Shown in pieces: positions 14,231-25,702 of a stretch of DNA of 26,389 nt. Every line of letters begins with the position of its first letter. Within the stretch, counting starts at the first letter, position 1. The stretch covers positions 1-26,389 of the forward strand of contig JAQGAU010000553.1 of NCBI GenBank assembly GCA_034698045.1, given 5' to 3'. Under the pieces are notes generated by a model, which saw nothing but the letters and a program-made list of their open reading frames with translations, had not been told where the DNA came from and made no database searches. Both the position numbers and the translations under genes were made by a program. Source of the DNA: Paramacrobiotus richtersi (Eukaryota; Tardigrada; Eutardigrada; Parachela; Macrobiotidae).

Positions 14231-17019
14231 TTAACTACAGCATCCTTCAAACAGGTGCAGGTCATCAATCTCTTTCTGTGATGGCTCTGCTTCCTTCCGT
14301 TTTTGCTCCAGGTAAGGTATCCGTTTCCTCTTGGCCATGTTCTTCGCATTCTCCTGCGACATTCCATGCTTTCCCACACAGTGGTCGACTAGATGTCCGT
14401 AGCTAACAAACCGACCACGACACCGTTCCACTGCACACTGGTACCGGAGGCGATTACGTCTGGCTCGTCCAAAGTCACAGCGTTTATGATGTGCAATTAT
14501 TTCGGCAAAACTACCAGCCATAAAGTCGCAGCCCGAATTATAGCACAGCGCGTAATTCACAACGGCCAAGCTCTGTTTCCAGAACAAATCCACACGGGGG
14601 AATTTCTGGCTAGGAAGGAAAGTGCTGGTCGGAAGTGCTGCATTCTGATCATCTGACTCGGCTTCAGACTCCTCACTGTCTCCCTCGTCGTCGCTGCTTC
14701 CTTCCGAACTACTGCCGCTGTCGTTTTCGTAATGCTCGTCGGCATCGCTGTCGTCCAGGATACCCGTGATTAAACGGTGCAACTTTTTCGCGGCTCTACA
14801 GAAAAAATCCAAGACAACACTAAAATCGTAATACTCAGAAACCATGCAAGAAAATCACCCATAGAAGAGACTATTGCGACCAAGTCCACACTCTGTTATT
14901 GTCGACTTGTTAAGCTTCTGTATTTATAGTGTTCGCAATCTGCGGTAGATTTAGAAGAGTCCAACAATTCACAATTCGAGTCAAGAGTTTTTCACACCGA
15001 CCGAACCTACTTTCGTACATTTACTTTCGTGTAAATGTTTCTAACTTTTCGTTCTATCTTACGTTCCATGCGCACTTTGTGAGATTAACCTGAGTTAAAA
15101 GCCACCTGTCCAAAATATACGGGCTTATATTTTCAAGAACAAAGAGCAAACTTACGCAATAGCACAAAGACGTCGCGGTCTCGAGTTTGTACTCGAGGAC
15201 GGTTCGTTTTCTGCAGCAAATTCAGTATCATCCGTCTTTTCGGTAGTCGTCTGAGAATCCATCGTTTTCGCGCCGAAATTTGGCATTTGCATGAGGAATT
15301 TTTTCCGTTGAAAAATGCCCATCGCTCGATCATGTTCTAGTTCATGCTGACGGTAGCAGGATTTGGAAATCAGCTTTTCGCACCGAGTACACATTATTTG
15401 CTCCTGAGTTTTTCCGCAACTCTGTTCATGGTAAGCCATGGCCGTAACCGACATCATGACCTTCTTACACGTTTCGATTTGACAACGCAGTTTCTGACGC
15501 TTCCGTCTGACGAGTAAGTAACGCTACAAAAAAATAATATCAGTACAGTATCCTAAATTTTCAACACGAAGCACGAACGTTAAAAAGGCGACATCAGTCG
15601 TACTTCATATACAGATAAACTGATTACTGACTTCCGATCGACATTATACAACGAAAAAAAAAATTTTCTATTTTAGAATGTCTTTTCAGATATATTAAAA
15701 ACGACAATAACAACTTTATCATTTCAATAACAGTGTTATTATAACACCTATTACACGCACATGTTCACCATTCTTACCAGTCTTTTTGCAGCGAGATCAA
15801 AGGTCCTTTCCTCTTCTGCCAGCATCGCATTATGGACCCGTAAAAAATGATCCATACTGGCTTTGATATTCCCACAGCGCGTGCAGATCCCCGGTTCCCC
15901 ATTGGCATCATTGTCAACCTTGTCCAGCAAACTATTCTTCGCCTTACATCTGAGATCCGATTTCTTCCTAACATAATGATATCCTTTCTTCTTTGGCTTT
16001 GGCTTTTTCTTCTCCCGCGGATTCGACTCGTCGTCTGAAGGTACTTCCGTTCGGTCCGGTTTCGCAGCGGGCTTTTTTCCTCTTCGCTTCTTAGTAACAG
16101 TAACAACAGTTTCGGAGTCACTTTCGACATGGTTCGCTGCTTCTTCGGGTTCTGCCTCTTTCGCAGTCTGGCCACGCGTTCGGAGAGAATAACGAGTCGC
16201 AGGTCGGGCACTTACATCATCGTTTGCCGGGGAAGAACGCAAAGATGTGGCAACAATTGCTTGTGGTTTTGCATCGTCTGAACTGGTTCCTCCTGTTTTC
16301 TTGGCAGTCTTTCGCGGTCGCCCTCGTTTTCCAGAATGAGATACAGAATCAGGTGCGGGGTTCGTCTCAACAGAATCGTGGTTTGTTTGATGCTCCGTAT
16401 GCGAGTGCGAAGATCCCACATCTTCCGGTATCGCTTTGGTCTCTGCAGGAATTCCCTTGGATCGTCCTCGTCTCTTAGGCGGGGGCAAGGAGTCGCCTTC
16501 TTCTTCTTGTTGGTTTTGCGACGTGGAAGGCTCCGCGTCATTTGGACGAGTTTCTTCGGCTTTTTTGGCAGTTTTATTCGGTCGTCCTCGTTTTTTCGGC
16601 GGAGATAAATCGGGTTCTTTTTCTGTTTGTTTCGTAAGCGAGTTCGAAGGCTCTGCATCATCCGGCTCTTCGGTGTTTATGGCAGTCTTCTTCTGTCTTG
16701 CTCGTTTTCGTGGTGGGGCCACGGTCTGGTCGTTGTCGTTTTGTGCTCCCCTTATCGGACGAGTTCTTGCATCATCCTCCACTGCCATGGCGTTATTCCC
16801 GTCTGTTTCGGTGACTTGTACGGCTTCACTACTCGACATGCTCGGTGTACGTGCAGATCGTTTCCGAGTGTTTTGCGGATGGGTGCTACAATGCTGGAAA
16901 CGCATCGCTGCATTATTAAGACAAAGTGACGTATTAATGCTATCAGTCTTCTGATCAGACAGTATGCTGATAATAGAAACCGGATTACTAACGGGATCTG
17001 CAGTATTTGCTGATCCCAT
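14231..17019 (-). CDS. AT-hook and zinc-finger nuclear protein
   Basis: Three minus-strand exons (17019-15778, 15523-15156, 14795-14231) splice in frame to 724 aa. The ATG at 17019 follows an in-frame TGA. Basic AT-hook cores recur at about residues 102, 142, 182 and 231 (KKRGRPNKT, KRRGRSKG, KRGRPRKTAKK), separated by acidic Ser/Thr spacers. After a Lys-rich block (336-345) comes a CxxC...HxxxxH cluster at 379-396. Two C-x4-C-x12-H-x3-C fingers follow at 428-450 and 621-643, then C-x2-C-x11-H-x3-H at 459-478. A classical C-x4-C-x12-H-x4-H finger with the usual Phe and Leu spans 657-680. A long Asp/Glu/Ser tract covers 549-585. The protein should bind AT-rich DNA in the nucleus. I recognise no ortholog. 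AT-hooks and fingers recall GTF3C2, but no WD repeats were found. Confidence 0.82.
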
Positions 17020-17774
17020 AATCACAGATTCTACGCTTGACTTCAGTTCGAATTCCAGTCAGCGGTACACAGATATGCAGTGAATTACTGAAAAATTAAA
17101 ACATTAATATTCTGAATGTGATCGACGAAAACGAGACAGCCAAGACTCAAATTCCTAGTGCATTCACAAATTCCGTACGATTTAAATTTATTTGTGAATT
17201 ACATGTAGATCAAACGTTTACGGCTATCAGCTGGCGATTCATTCAAATTTTCTGGATACCGTACGCTGGTTGCATTGTTGAGCCGTTGATTCAAACGGCT
17301 TGCCACAGATGAGTCATACAGTGCGATCACGGAAGTCCAAAATAACTGTGTCGCGTGCGAACCCCCAAGTGCCATTAATTTTGTTTACTATTTTTTTGTG
17401 CTTGCAAAGTCTGTTCTTCGACAAATTTTCTGTTACTTGATGTTCTGTTTGGTATTTGCTTTTTCAGAAATAGATATATAATGTTCTCTTACTACTAAAT
17501 TCTGAAGAGCGTCTCCACAGCTTATCTTGCTGACTTATTACTCGTTATTATCATAATTATTATGGTATTATTATCTTAACCACTTTTAAGAGTAAAATTG
17601 GTTCAAATACCTGGCTGTTTTTGAGTTACTATACGTTCGACTGCCGTATTACATATCACAGATCAATACGAATGCTGAACTGCTTTTCCGGATTGATTAT
17701 CCCGGAATATTGTTTCCAAGTCTGAACACTCTGGATGAGTGATTCCTTAGGGTCGATCCAGGTGGAAGCAAAAA
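17020..17774. other. Divergent spacer, AT-hook gene and SMAD4
   Basis: The spacer of about 755 bp lies between two divergent translation starts and should hold both 5' UTRs and promoters. The sequence is AT-rich after about 17370. No CDS, RNA gene or clear core-promoter element can be defended. Confidence 0.5.
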
Positions 17775-20700
17775 ATGACGGGATCTACATCTGGAGCAGT
17801 GACGGCTACTTCCCCAGCCTCTTCGGCTGATGCCTGCATCAGTATTGTGCATAACTTGATGTGCCATCGTCAGGGTGGGGAATCGGAGAGCTTCACCAAG
17901 CGAGCCATCGAAAGTCTGGTGAAAAAGCTCAAGGACAAGCCCGATGAGTTAGACGGACTGATATTAGCCGTAACTAGTAGTGGCAGCCATGTCACCAAAT
18001 GTGCTACCATTCCCCGCACATTGGACGGGAGGTTACAGGTTCGGGAAATCATTTTTAGCTCGATGAAAATAGACATATTGACGACGTAGACAATGATCAG
18101 CTGTCGGTGTAAGCAATTTTATTTGGTGGTGTGAAGACAATAACGAAGTTACTGAACTTCGACATCATATATACGTAGTCGTATTCCAAAATAGTCGAAA
18201 TACGGATAGTTTTTGTGTGTTTAGGCTTTAAACTTTAGAGTTATAAACGCGTATTGTGCAGTGGTTTCCCCATATCCTGTTACCATTTGCTAATAACGTC
18301 AAGTTTTCTGTAATATTATTGTTTTGGGAAGTTGCTATAACGGATTTTCAGTTAATTGGTTCAGGTTAAAAAATAAAGAATAACTTTTTAATAAATAAAA
18401 AGATCAACTGCGAATTTTTGGCAAAGGCACCGGAAGTGAAAAATGCCGGTAAAACAATACGATTTGTACAAAAATATTAGATTAATTACAATATTTTTAT
18501 TATTGCGTGCGCTGATACTAGTTTGATTCACAATCAGTCACTATCACATGCGTCATCAGTTGTCCGTACAGACAGGTATACTATTTCTAGGGGAGATATA
18601 TTTAGATAATTAGGATTCTGCTAGGTTAGTCTTAATATTACGCTTCTATGTTCACTGGGAGTTCGCCGGAACGCGCCTGGTATAAACGGGGAAAAATTAC
18701 GAACTTGTGCATTTATCTCTTTTTGGGTATTACGCTCCATCCTTTGAGGCTTTGAAATAACAATCTAGATTAAGAGATGGAATATCGGTGTACTATTATG
18801 AAAAATTTTCGCCTTTTATATACACTAGAAAAGTCCTGGAGAACGGGAATTATAAACGTCAGAAAATTGAATTTGGTCGAAGCGCCGCTTGAAATATACT
18901 TTACCTACCATACAGTGCAGGATTTACTGAATATTGCATGCCTTTCCGCCGCTGAAATGGTGATTGCTTTGCAGGTGGCTGGGCGGAAGGTTTTTCCTCA
19001 TGTCATTTATTCCAGGTACTTATTCGTTATGTACTACCAGACGTCCAAAAATAGATTCAATAATTATTGTAAAGATAGTCAATGTACCGTTACAACTGCG
19101 TACGTGGGCATCGGCCGCGGTACGGTAGTGGATGTATGTATTAATCTATATGAAAAATTTAGCTTCTACTCTGTAGTTCGCAGTGAGTGCGAACTTCGCA
19201 CTCATGATTTTTGTGAAAGGCCGGTTTCTAGTTGCGTGAATTTCGGGAAATACTTCCGACTCCGGTACGGCTCACAAGTGAACTACCCCAAGTTGAAAAG
19301 TTCCAAACCGATACAATCCCAAAAATATGAGAATACGTTCTTAATGTGCTAATCATTGGTCATCTTTGTTGGTTCTAGACCAGGTACAAACAGCGTTTAG
19401 TTGTGTATAAATTTGAAATCTTTAGTTTAGTAAAATGGCGGCCTATGAGATGCTTGCCAAGCTGATGAGTCATGCCGTGGTGGGATGTACTAGTAACCCA
19501 TTCATCCCATCAACGGGCACTGCCAAACGTACCTCATAGACCGCTGCTGTTAACAGTTTGCCAGTTCTGACTTTCGTAATTATTCGCTATTTGAACTTTC
19601 TTCGAAACAATATAGCTCAGCGAGCAGCACATTTAGGGCAGTATAGCTGCTACTACTATGGCAGACGTATTCTCATATTTGTTGGAATATGTCGGCTTTG
19701 TTAAGTTATTATTTATCAATTTCCATCTGTATATTGTTTGCTTTAACAGAGTTAAAAGTTAAAAATATGTGCGATTTTCGCTGTTTATGCGTACGAGTAG
19801 TCCCTCCCACCGTCTGGCCGACTTGTAAGATGGGGTGCTGCAGTGAGTCTGCCACATGCGATCCAGTAGATGGTGTTTTTGGCAATCATAGTTTTGCAAA
19901 TTCTATATTGATAGGCTGCCTTATTCGAGAATTCAGATGAGCACGAATCGACGATTGTCTTCGATCGAAAGGAGCTTCCCTGTAGCAGTTTAATGATTCA
20001 TATGACGTCATCGCGGTTCTGTATGAAGTGTAGATCTTATGAGTCTAGACTGTTTCCTACGTTGGGAAAGTGTGAAATCTTCTGAAATGTTTGTTGTTCT
20101 TTTTACTACCTCTGGAATTTTCGTCGGTCATACGCAACTATGAAACCACAAGTACAGTAAAGGATGCAAGTGAACTTCGGGTTACCGTGGACTGAACGCA
20201 CTTTGCCTTTGCTTACCGTACATTTAGGGTAACCGTCAACTGCATAAATTTGAAGTATTGTAGTTTCGTTTTTACGCGAGGCTTGATCTAGCCTTTGGAT
20301 TGTGTTTTTATCTGACGTAGTCCTGATTAAGTTGAAAAGATAACCAGTTTTACTGTAACGGAAGTAAAAAGAAAATTCAAATATTTTGACCTGCTGTCTG
20401 AAAGTGAAAGATAATCAGAGATTGCTTACCGGATTGTTCAGAGCAAATCGCGCGCCAAAATCGCTGTATCAGAAAACTTAGAAAGGCAGTTTCGTTCCTT
20501 CCGTGTAAAGGCGTGCTCCGGGAGGAACAACTAACATCCGGAATCTGCCGAAAATATTATGTGGATCCAGAGTCCAGACGTGCTTACGAGATATACACGA
20601 ATGCAGCCAGACAAAGCGAGTATGCGTGAAAGGAGAAGCGTCCTTTATCACGCCACATTCACAGCTCAATGTTGACGTATTTAGAGTTGCAAAATCCAAG

Positions 20701-23700
20701 TAAAGTTATTAATGCTGCCAAAACCAGGCAGCTCGCTTCAGAAGTTCGATAAGTCCAGCCTCTGAGTTAACGGTAGCAAGCTAGTATAAGCTAGCTAGCT
20801 GCCCGATTTACTGCATGAATAAATCGAACGCGTGTGAAAGGCGAACTGTAAACAGTACTCGTAAACAAAATTTTCTGCCCATTGAGGATGCCATAGTCGG
20901 GTGTCCTGAGCCGTTCGTTGATAAACAGAGGAAGTCCGGCATAATGTGATCAGCATGATATGTGTAACTAGCATTCTTCCTTTGCAACGTAAGCAGAGAT
21001 AAGAAAAAAGAGACATCAGATGCAACAAATTAGAATCAAAACTCATGTATATTCTGTACATCTTGGAAATAAGTCGTTAATGCAGCCCCGCATTATCCGC
21101 GACTCCGTCCGTTGTGCACACTGCCAGTTTGGCGGCATTTGGCTGCAGTTCAATAGTTTCACTTCTCACCCACTGTTTTCGCGCGCCGGAATCGTGTTTA
21201 GGCGTTTCGAGACACTGGATTTGCTGAACTTGGCTTTACAACTGGGGAATTTCGTTGTAGAATATGGCGGTGGCCTGATGTCCACAAGAATGAACTGAAG
21301 CACATTCAAGGCTGTCAGTTCGCATTTGACCTGAAGTTGGACAACGTCTGTGTTAATCCTTACCATTACGAGCGTGTCGTATCACCCGGAATAGACCTGT
21401 CTCTGGGTGGATTGGGGATGCAGCAGGGTCAGCAACAGGGAGATGATGATGGGTATGAGAGCCATGAACCTCCGACATCGGCACATTCGGCGGGGTCGTC
21501 GGGACTGTTTGACCTGGCATCTCCCACACGTCCCAGGTAAGGAATGCTTGAGAACGGGTGTTACTGCATTAGTTTACATGCAAACCATGAAATTTGGTTG
21601 ATTCTGATACCACCATGGAATGCTGCTCTAGAGAATTAAATAAGTTTGCCTAAAATTATACAGGTGAAACACTGTACTGAGCTGACTTTTTGGTACGTAG
21701 ATTTTCCGAAAGGTGTGAATAATATGATACTGATGATAGTGTCAATCTGATGCTTGGTTCTGTTTAAATACTACGGTGGGACTGAATTGAATGTGAATTC
21801 TGAGACACTGTGCTGGATTTGATGCATTCATTCTGAAGTCTTGTCAACCATGTGAATACGTGTATTCAAGACGTTATGGTTTTCAGGGAGAATTCGATTC
21901 TTTCGGTTCAGTCGACGACATCCGAAAGTCGCAAACCAACTGCCAACTTAGCTCCTCACGCCCCTGCCCATCAGCCGATGCCAAGGTACGATCATTCTCC
22001 GCACGCGCAGTCTAGTCACGCGATGTCCCCGACATCGTCGGAGACGCTGTTTCCTCCTAGTGGCACCGGTCTTGTCGGTCCACCACTTTCTCCGGCGTAC
22101 TGGTCGATGCAGAACCAAAGCGCTATTGCGGAGTTAGCTGATCCTATGCTCCCCCAGCTTCGGGCTCAACAACAGCAAATGTGGGAAGACGCCCGATTCC
22201 AGACTGCGGTTATGACACAGGCGATGCCAGAGTTCTGGTGTACGATTGCGTATTTCGAGCTGGATCAGCAGGTATAAATGTGAACGGCTGGCCTGGATTT
22301 CTAAACAGTACGCTTTGAGTTCTGTTATCAAAAGTAACAGGCACTTCGTTATAACTTTTTGTTGGGTTTTATCGTATTTTCTGTGACTTATTTCGTATTG
22401 AATTGCTTGACCTCTCGCAGTGCAGGGTTTCTCCTGTAGTCTGTAACTCCATACTTTCCTTCGCGATAGATTTCCTGGCTGCAGCTTGTAATTTAATGTG
22501 GATTTCGAGACATTTTGTTCTAATACGGGCGAGTTTTGTCTTGGAATGGATACTGTTTAGCATGTACATTTTCTCATGCATTTGCTCTGCTTACAGGTTG
22601 GGGAAACATTTAAAGTGCGTTCGGCCTATACCACTGCGTACGTGGACGGATACGTTGATCCGGGTCACCAGAATAGATTCTGCCTGGGACCGTTAACGAA
22701 TGTCCACCGTGATCCCGGTGTGGACAAAGCTCGCCTGCATATTGGACGGGGTATCGAGATTGAAACCAAGCCGGACGGAAGTGTGTGGCTGAGCTGTTTG
22801 GGTGACTACAGCGTCTTTGTGCAGAGCTACTATCTGGATCGGGAAGCTGGACGCGCTCCGGGAGATGCTGTACATAAAATACATCCACATGCACCCCTGT
22901 TGAAGGTGTTTGATTTGCGGCAGTGCTACCACCAGATGTTGCAGCAGGTATGAAGTAGTTTGCAACCGTTTGATTTACTAGTTCCCATCCTTTGCTTAAA
23001 ACGTTTGCACGTTCTGTCCTAAAAACATACCTATCGTTTGTCGTTAGATAGCTCCTCATTCTGACTTTTTAACTTATCAAAAGGACACCTCGCCTGCGAA
23101 GCTTGGCAGGATGTGTGACATTTGATCGAGACGTCGACTGTTAGCAGCATACCGTATATCGATAGCGAACGAGTACATTTTGAGATTTGAACGTGCAAGA
23201 GAACTCCATCCGAGCCGACTGGACGGAAAGCCGAAAGTGTTCTGAGTTGTCAGTTACCATAAGTCGCGCCCAATAAAGCCCGCAAACAGTAAATCGATCT
23301 GGTACTGAAAATAACTTTTATAATTAAAAATATGTGTTTGTCTGGTTTTCTCATGTTGTGCGACTTGAATGACTTGATTGTGCACTAATTTTTTGAGGTT
23401 TATTGTACATTTTGTTTTTGTAATAAGGTCATAATAATATGCTATCGAGGAAATTACGGTACGATGCTTTAAGTGTGTAACATACTTAACCTTTCGTTGC
23501 GTTTATAAGGTGGGACTGGCTCAAGCTGCTGTTCAAGCACAAACAGGAGCCATGTCTCCGGGCGGCGGTGCCCCAACGCTGGGCGGTATCGGTGCGGATG
23601 ATCTCCGCCGTCTGTGTATGATCCGTTTAAGTTTCGTCAAGGGCTGGGGTCCCGACTACAACCGGAAGACCATCAAGGAGACACCCTGCTGGGTCGAGAT

Positions 23701-23788
23701 CCATTTGAACCGGGCACTGCAGTTGCTGGATGAAGTTCTACGCAATGCGCCCATGCCGGACACTCGTGGAGGAGGAGACTTATTCTGA
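17775..23788 (+). CDS. SMAD4: Common-mediator Smad (co-Smad)
   Basis: The co-Smad joins phosphorylated R-Smads and enters the nucleus to regulate TGF-beta/BMP targets. Exons are 17775-18038, 18975-19015, 21261-21536, 21887-22271, 22597-22947 and 23510-23788 (1596 nt, 531 aa; human is about 552). MH1 spans about residues 19-145, with [18 protein letters not shown], the hairpin GRLQ|VAGRK, and zinc ligands C76, C120, C132 and H137. The linker (about 146-307) is Pro/Ser/Gln-rich. MH2 starts at [13 protein letters not shown] (308) and holds [37 protein letters not shown] and [11 protein letters not shown]. An Ala/Gln/Gly insert (about 440-467) before ADDLRRL and the absence of a C-terminal SSxS mark it as a co-Smad. 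Val replaces the conserved Gly after GRK (codon 18990-18992). Exon 2 is only 41 nt. The exon 6 acceptor is AAG, weaker than usual. Confidence 0.95.
18039..18974 (+). other. SMAD4 intron 1 (936 bp)
   Basis: This AT-rich GT-AG intron ends in a good TTTGCAG acceptor. Its last 198 nt, from an ATG at 18777, are open in the same frame as exon 2. No other feature is seen. Confidence 0.7.
19016..21260 (+). other. SMAD4 intron 2 (2245 bp)
   Basis: This is the largest intron in the window, splitting the Arg codon before IWRWPD. It contains a 21-nt palindrome at 19184-19204 and a G+C-richer patch at about 20470-20700 with a 73-codon minus-strand open frame. That frame resembles no family I know. There is no supported nested gene. 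Confidence 0.7.
19176..19204. repeat. Overlapping hairpins / 21-nt palindrome
   Basis: A perfect 10-bp palindrome (TGAGTGCGAA, central C, TTCGCACTCA) occupies 19184-19204. A second perfect 7-bp stem (GTTCGCA / TGCGAAC, 5-nt loop) at 19176-19194 shares its right arm, so the two folds exclude each other. It lies in SMAD4 intron 2. Confidence 0.8.
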
Positions 23789-25115
23789 AACTTGTTATTT
23801 TTCGAAATGACAAGATGTTGTGGTGTAGCATGGAGATAATGTAACTAGAAAGTGTACAGTTTGGTCAAGTGTGGTGTTGGTCCTGTGGTAGGTCAGTAGT
23901 CTGCATGTATGGTCCATTCTTTTTTCGTTAATTGTTAGTTGTATTTGTCTGTTTTGAATTGTGTAATCATTAGTTGTTTTGTTGTTATTTTTAACTGTCG
24001 ATCGTTTGAAGTTTGAGGTTCTAGGTTTTGGAGTAAGGAGTGTTACAACCACGTTGTGAGCATTCGTGTTAAATACTGTTTTAAGCATTATTTTGTAGTT
24101 GAACCAGGCATGACATTGATGGAATTATCTAATTAAAGTTTTAGAACCCAGCATCTCCTAAGCCTTAATTCGGCGTACATCTCCGTGCATAACAATCGTA
24201 ATTGTGCAGCTGAACAGTGCATTTTAGCTGGATTAATTGTAAATCCGTATACTGCCGCACATGACGTTAAATTAGTTTTTCCGATCCTTCTCACAGTCAG
24301 AAGTACTGGAACAAGAACGACATACAGCCGATAACAACATTTGCGAACATTTTGGAGAAGGGCTTTCAAGGAAGCACAATAATACAACAACAGAAAATTA
24401 TCGCTTATTTGTTTTTGAAAAAATTCACTTTGTTTGGTCAAAGAACTCGCAACATCGCGGCAGACGTACTAAGATCGAAGAGACGGGCCTAGAAGTACCA
24501 TAGATTCAAACTTGTCCAGTTGTCCCTGATAGTTTTCCTATCTGCCTACATATTGTAACCGTCGAAACAAAAACATAACATATCATCAGCTTTCTCCAGT
24601 CCTAACAATAAGTTCCTAATGTACAGACGTTAATTTTGCCGATCTCCTTACGCAGACTGAATTAATATTAAAGCAGAACTAGTAATAATTAATAACTGTA
24701 ATATAATAATACATGTTTACATAATAGTAAGTATTTCCGTATGTATTTCGGAAACATTTTATTTCTGAAACAATGTACGTACTGTGCTGCTGAATAACCG
24801 CGTGTTTGTAATAACTGCATGTAGCTAGCTGTACTACTATTGCTACTCGCATTATAACTTGTTTATGCACATTAGAAAATTAGAATGCAGATGCTTATCG
24901 GCACTTTTGTTAAATAATTAACTCATGTACGCTTACCGTAAAATCAGCACCTCCCATCTTCCCGCTAAAATAAGCGATTTCCTGCGGTTTAAGCAGTCAT
25001 TTGGATGTACACTACAGGGGATTTACACGGGAGTTTACACTGTTTTGGAAAGTTTTTGAGAGTTTGATCTGATGCCTTTAAGATACCCCTCCGGGGTTAA
25101 TCGATACATGAAATC
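23789..25115. other. SMAD4 3' UTR and downstream spacer
   Basis: The first 350 bases or so are GT-rich 3' UTR ending near an ATTAAA at 24132-24137. The remainder to 25115 is AT-rich with scattered open frames and no recognisable gene. Confidence 0.6.
24132..24137 (+). terminator. Candidate poly(A) signal of SMAD4
   Basis: ATTAAA, the commonest variant hexamer, lies about 345 nt after the SMAD4 stop. It is the first good candidate on the plus strand. Confidence 0.45.
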
Positions 25116-25126
25116 CCTTGGCCATT
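25116..25126 (+). repeat. Left copy of 11-bp target-site duplication
   Basis: CCTTGGCCATT occurs here and again at 25703-25713, immediately bracketing the retroelement fragment. The flanking bases differ, as expected of a target-site duplication. Confidence 0.7.
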
Positions 25127-25127
25127 A

Positions 25128-25571
25128 AACGGACATTTGCAGTCTGCCGGCTACCAAACCGAGCTTGAACCTCCAGGAATATCCAGAACAGACGGAAAGC
25201 GACCGGACTTTATCGCCTGGGAACGCGGGAAGATACTGACCTGGGACGCTACTCGACGATACACAGTAGCCTTGTCAAACCTCCAAGCAACATCCAAGAA
25301 AGCCGGTGCTGCAGCAGATCAGGCGGAATATGCGAAAATCATCAAATATCGAAATATCACCGTAGACCATCTATTGTGCCCACTAGGATTCGAAACACTG
25401 GGGCCGTGGGGCCCGGAAGCTCACCGCCTGCCGTCCACCTTAGCCGGAAAGATCCGTCAAGAAACAGGAGAGCAACGGGCCAGGGAATACATCTACCAGC
25501 GCATAAGCATCGAGATGCAACGTGCCAACGCCATGTCCATCATGGGAACTGCCCTTCTGCGGCTAACGTAG
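25128..25571 (+). pseudogene. Retroelement C-terminal endonuclease-like domain fragment
   Basis: An uninterrupted frame begins one base after the left repeat and ends at a TAG, giving about 147 codons without an initiating ATG. It contains DGKRPD, WERGK, WDAT, LQATSKKAGAAADQAE, ETLGPWGPEA, TGEQRA and QRISIEMQRANAMSIMGT. This block order is familiar from the C-terminal region of reverse-transcriptase polyproteins abundant in cnidarian, tick and crustacean genomes. The KRPD...WD portion resembles a restriction-endonuclease-like core. Compared with remembered relatives, the spacer between PD and W is about three residues short. The usual Asp after WDxT is replaced (RRYT), suggesting decay. No stop or frameshift interrupts the remnant, so the insertion may be recent. 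Expression is unlikely. Confidence 0.72.
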
Positions 25572-25688
25572 ACGAGATCTTTTCTGTTGTTCGGCCGAAG
25601 AGGGTGGTCTCTGAGCGTTTTTTTCCCATCTTGGTGTATATTGATTTATGAAGTGAGTACGAAAGTTAAACATTAAAAGTCAGCAAGC

Positions 25689-25694
25689 AATAAA
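25689..25694 (+). terminator. AATAAA in retroelement tail
   Basis: The AATAAA merges with the A-rich run that ends the insertion, just before the right-hand target-site repeat. It is probably the end of the element's own transcript. Confidence 0.4.
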
Positions 25695-25702
25695 AAAAGA
25701 CA

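Larger units (their letters stand above)
25127..25702 (+). mobile_element. 5'-truncated retroelement insertion
   Basis: This 576-bp segment lies between two identical 11-bp direct repeats. It carries only the C-terminal end of an element ORF and a short 3' tail, and finishes in an A-rich run (about 25689-25700) next to the right-hand repeat. Truncation at the 5' end, an A-rich 3' end and a target-site duplication are the marks of target-primed reverse transcription by a LINE-like element. The insert is richer in G+C than the surrounding spacer. The family cannot be named from this fragment. Confidence 0.7.

Noticed and set aside
15751..15777. Ending the AT-hook protein at a stop near 15751
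   Set aside because: A good donor at 15777 in phase 0 joins an acceptor at 15524 and continues into zinc-finger coding sequence, so the stop is intronic.
16436..16954. 172-codon plus-strand open frame
   Set aside because: It is antisense to the AT-hook exon. Its Ser/Phe/Arg-rich text is the mirror of Lys/Glu-rich codons, with no domain.
19605..19670. tRNA-like TAGCTCAG box
   Set aside because: No matching B box, acceptor stem or cloverleaf could be formed around it.
23272..23277. AATAAA in the last SMAD4 intron as the gene end
   Set aside because: The final exon at 23510-23788 encodes the conserved end of MH2, so the main transcript must read past this hexamer.
23474..23509. Alternative 12-codon upstream extension of SMAD4 exon 6
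   Set aside because: An AG at 23472-23473 would keep the frame open. The pyrimidine-rich stretch lies after it, however, and the added residues do not fit the SMAD4 insert.
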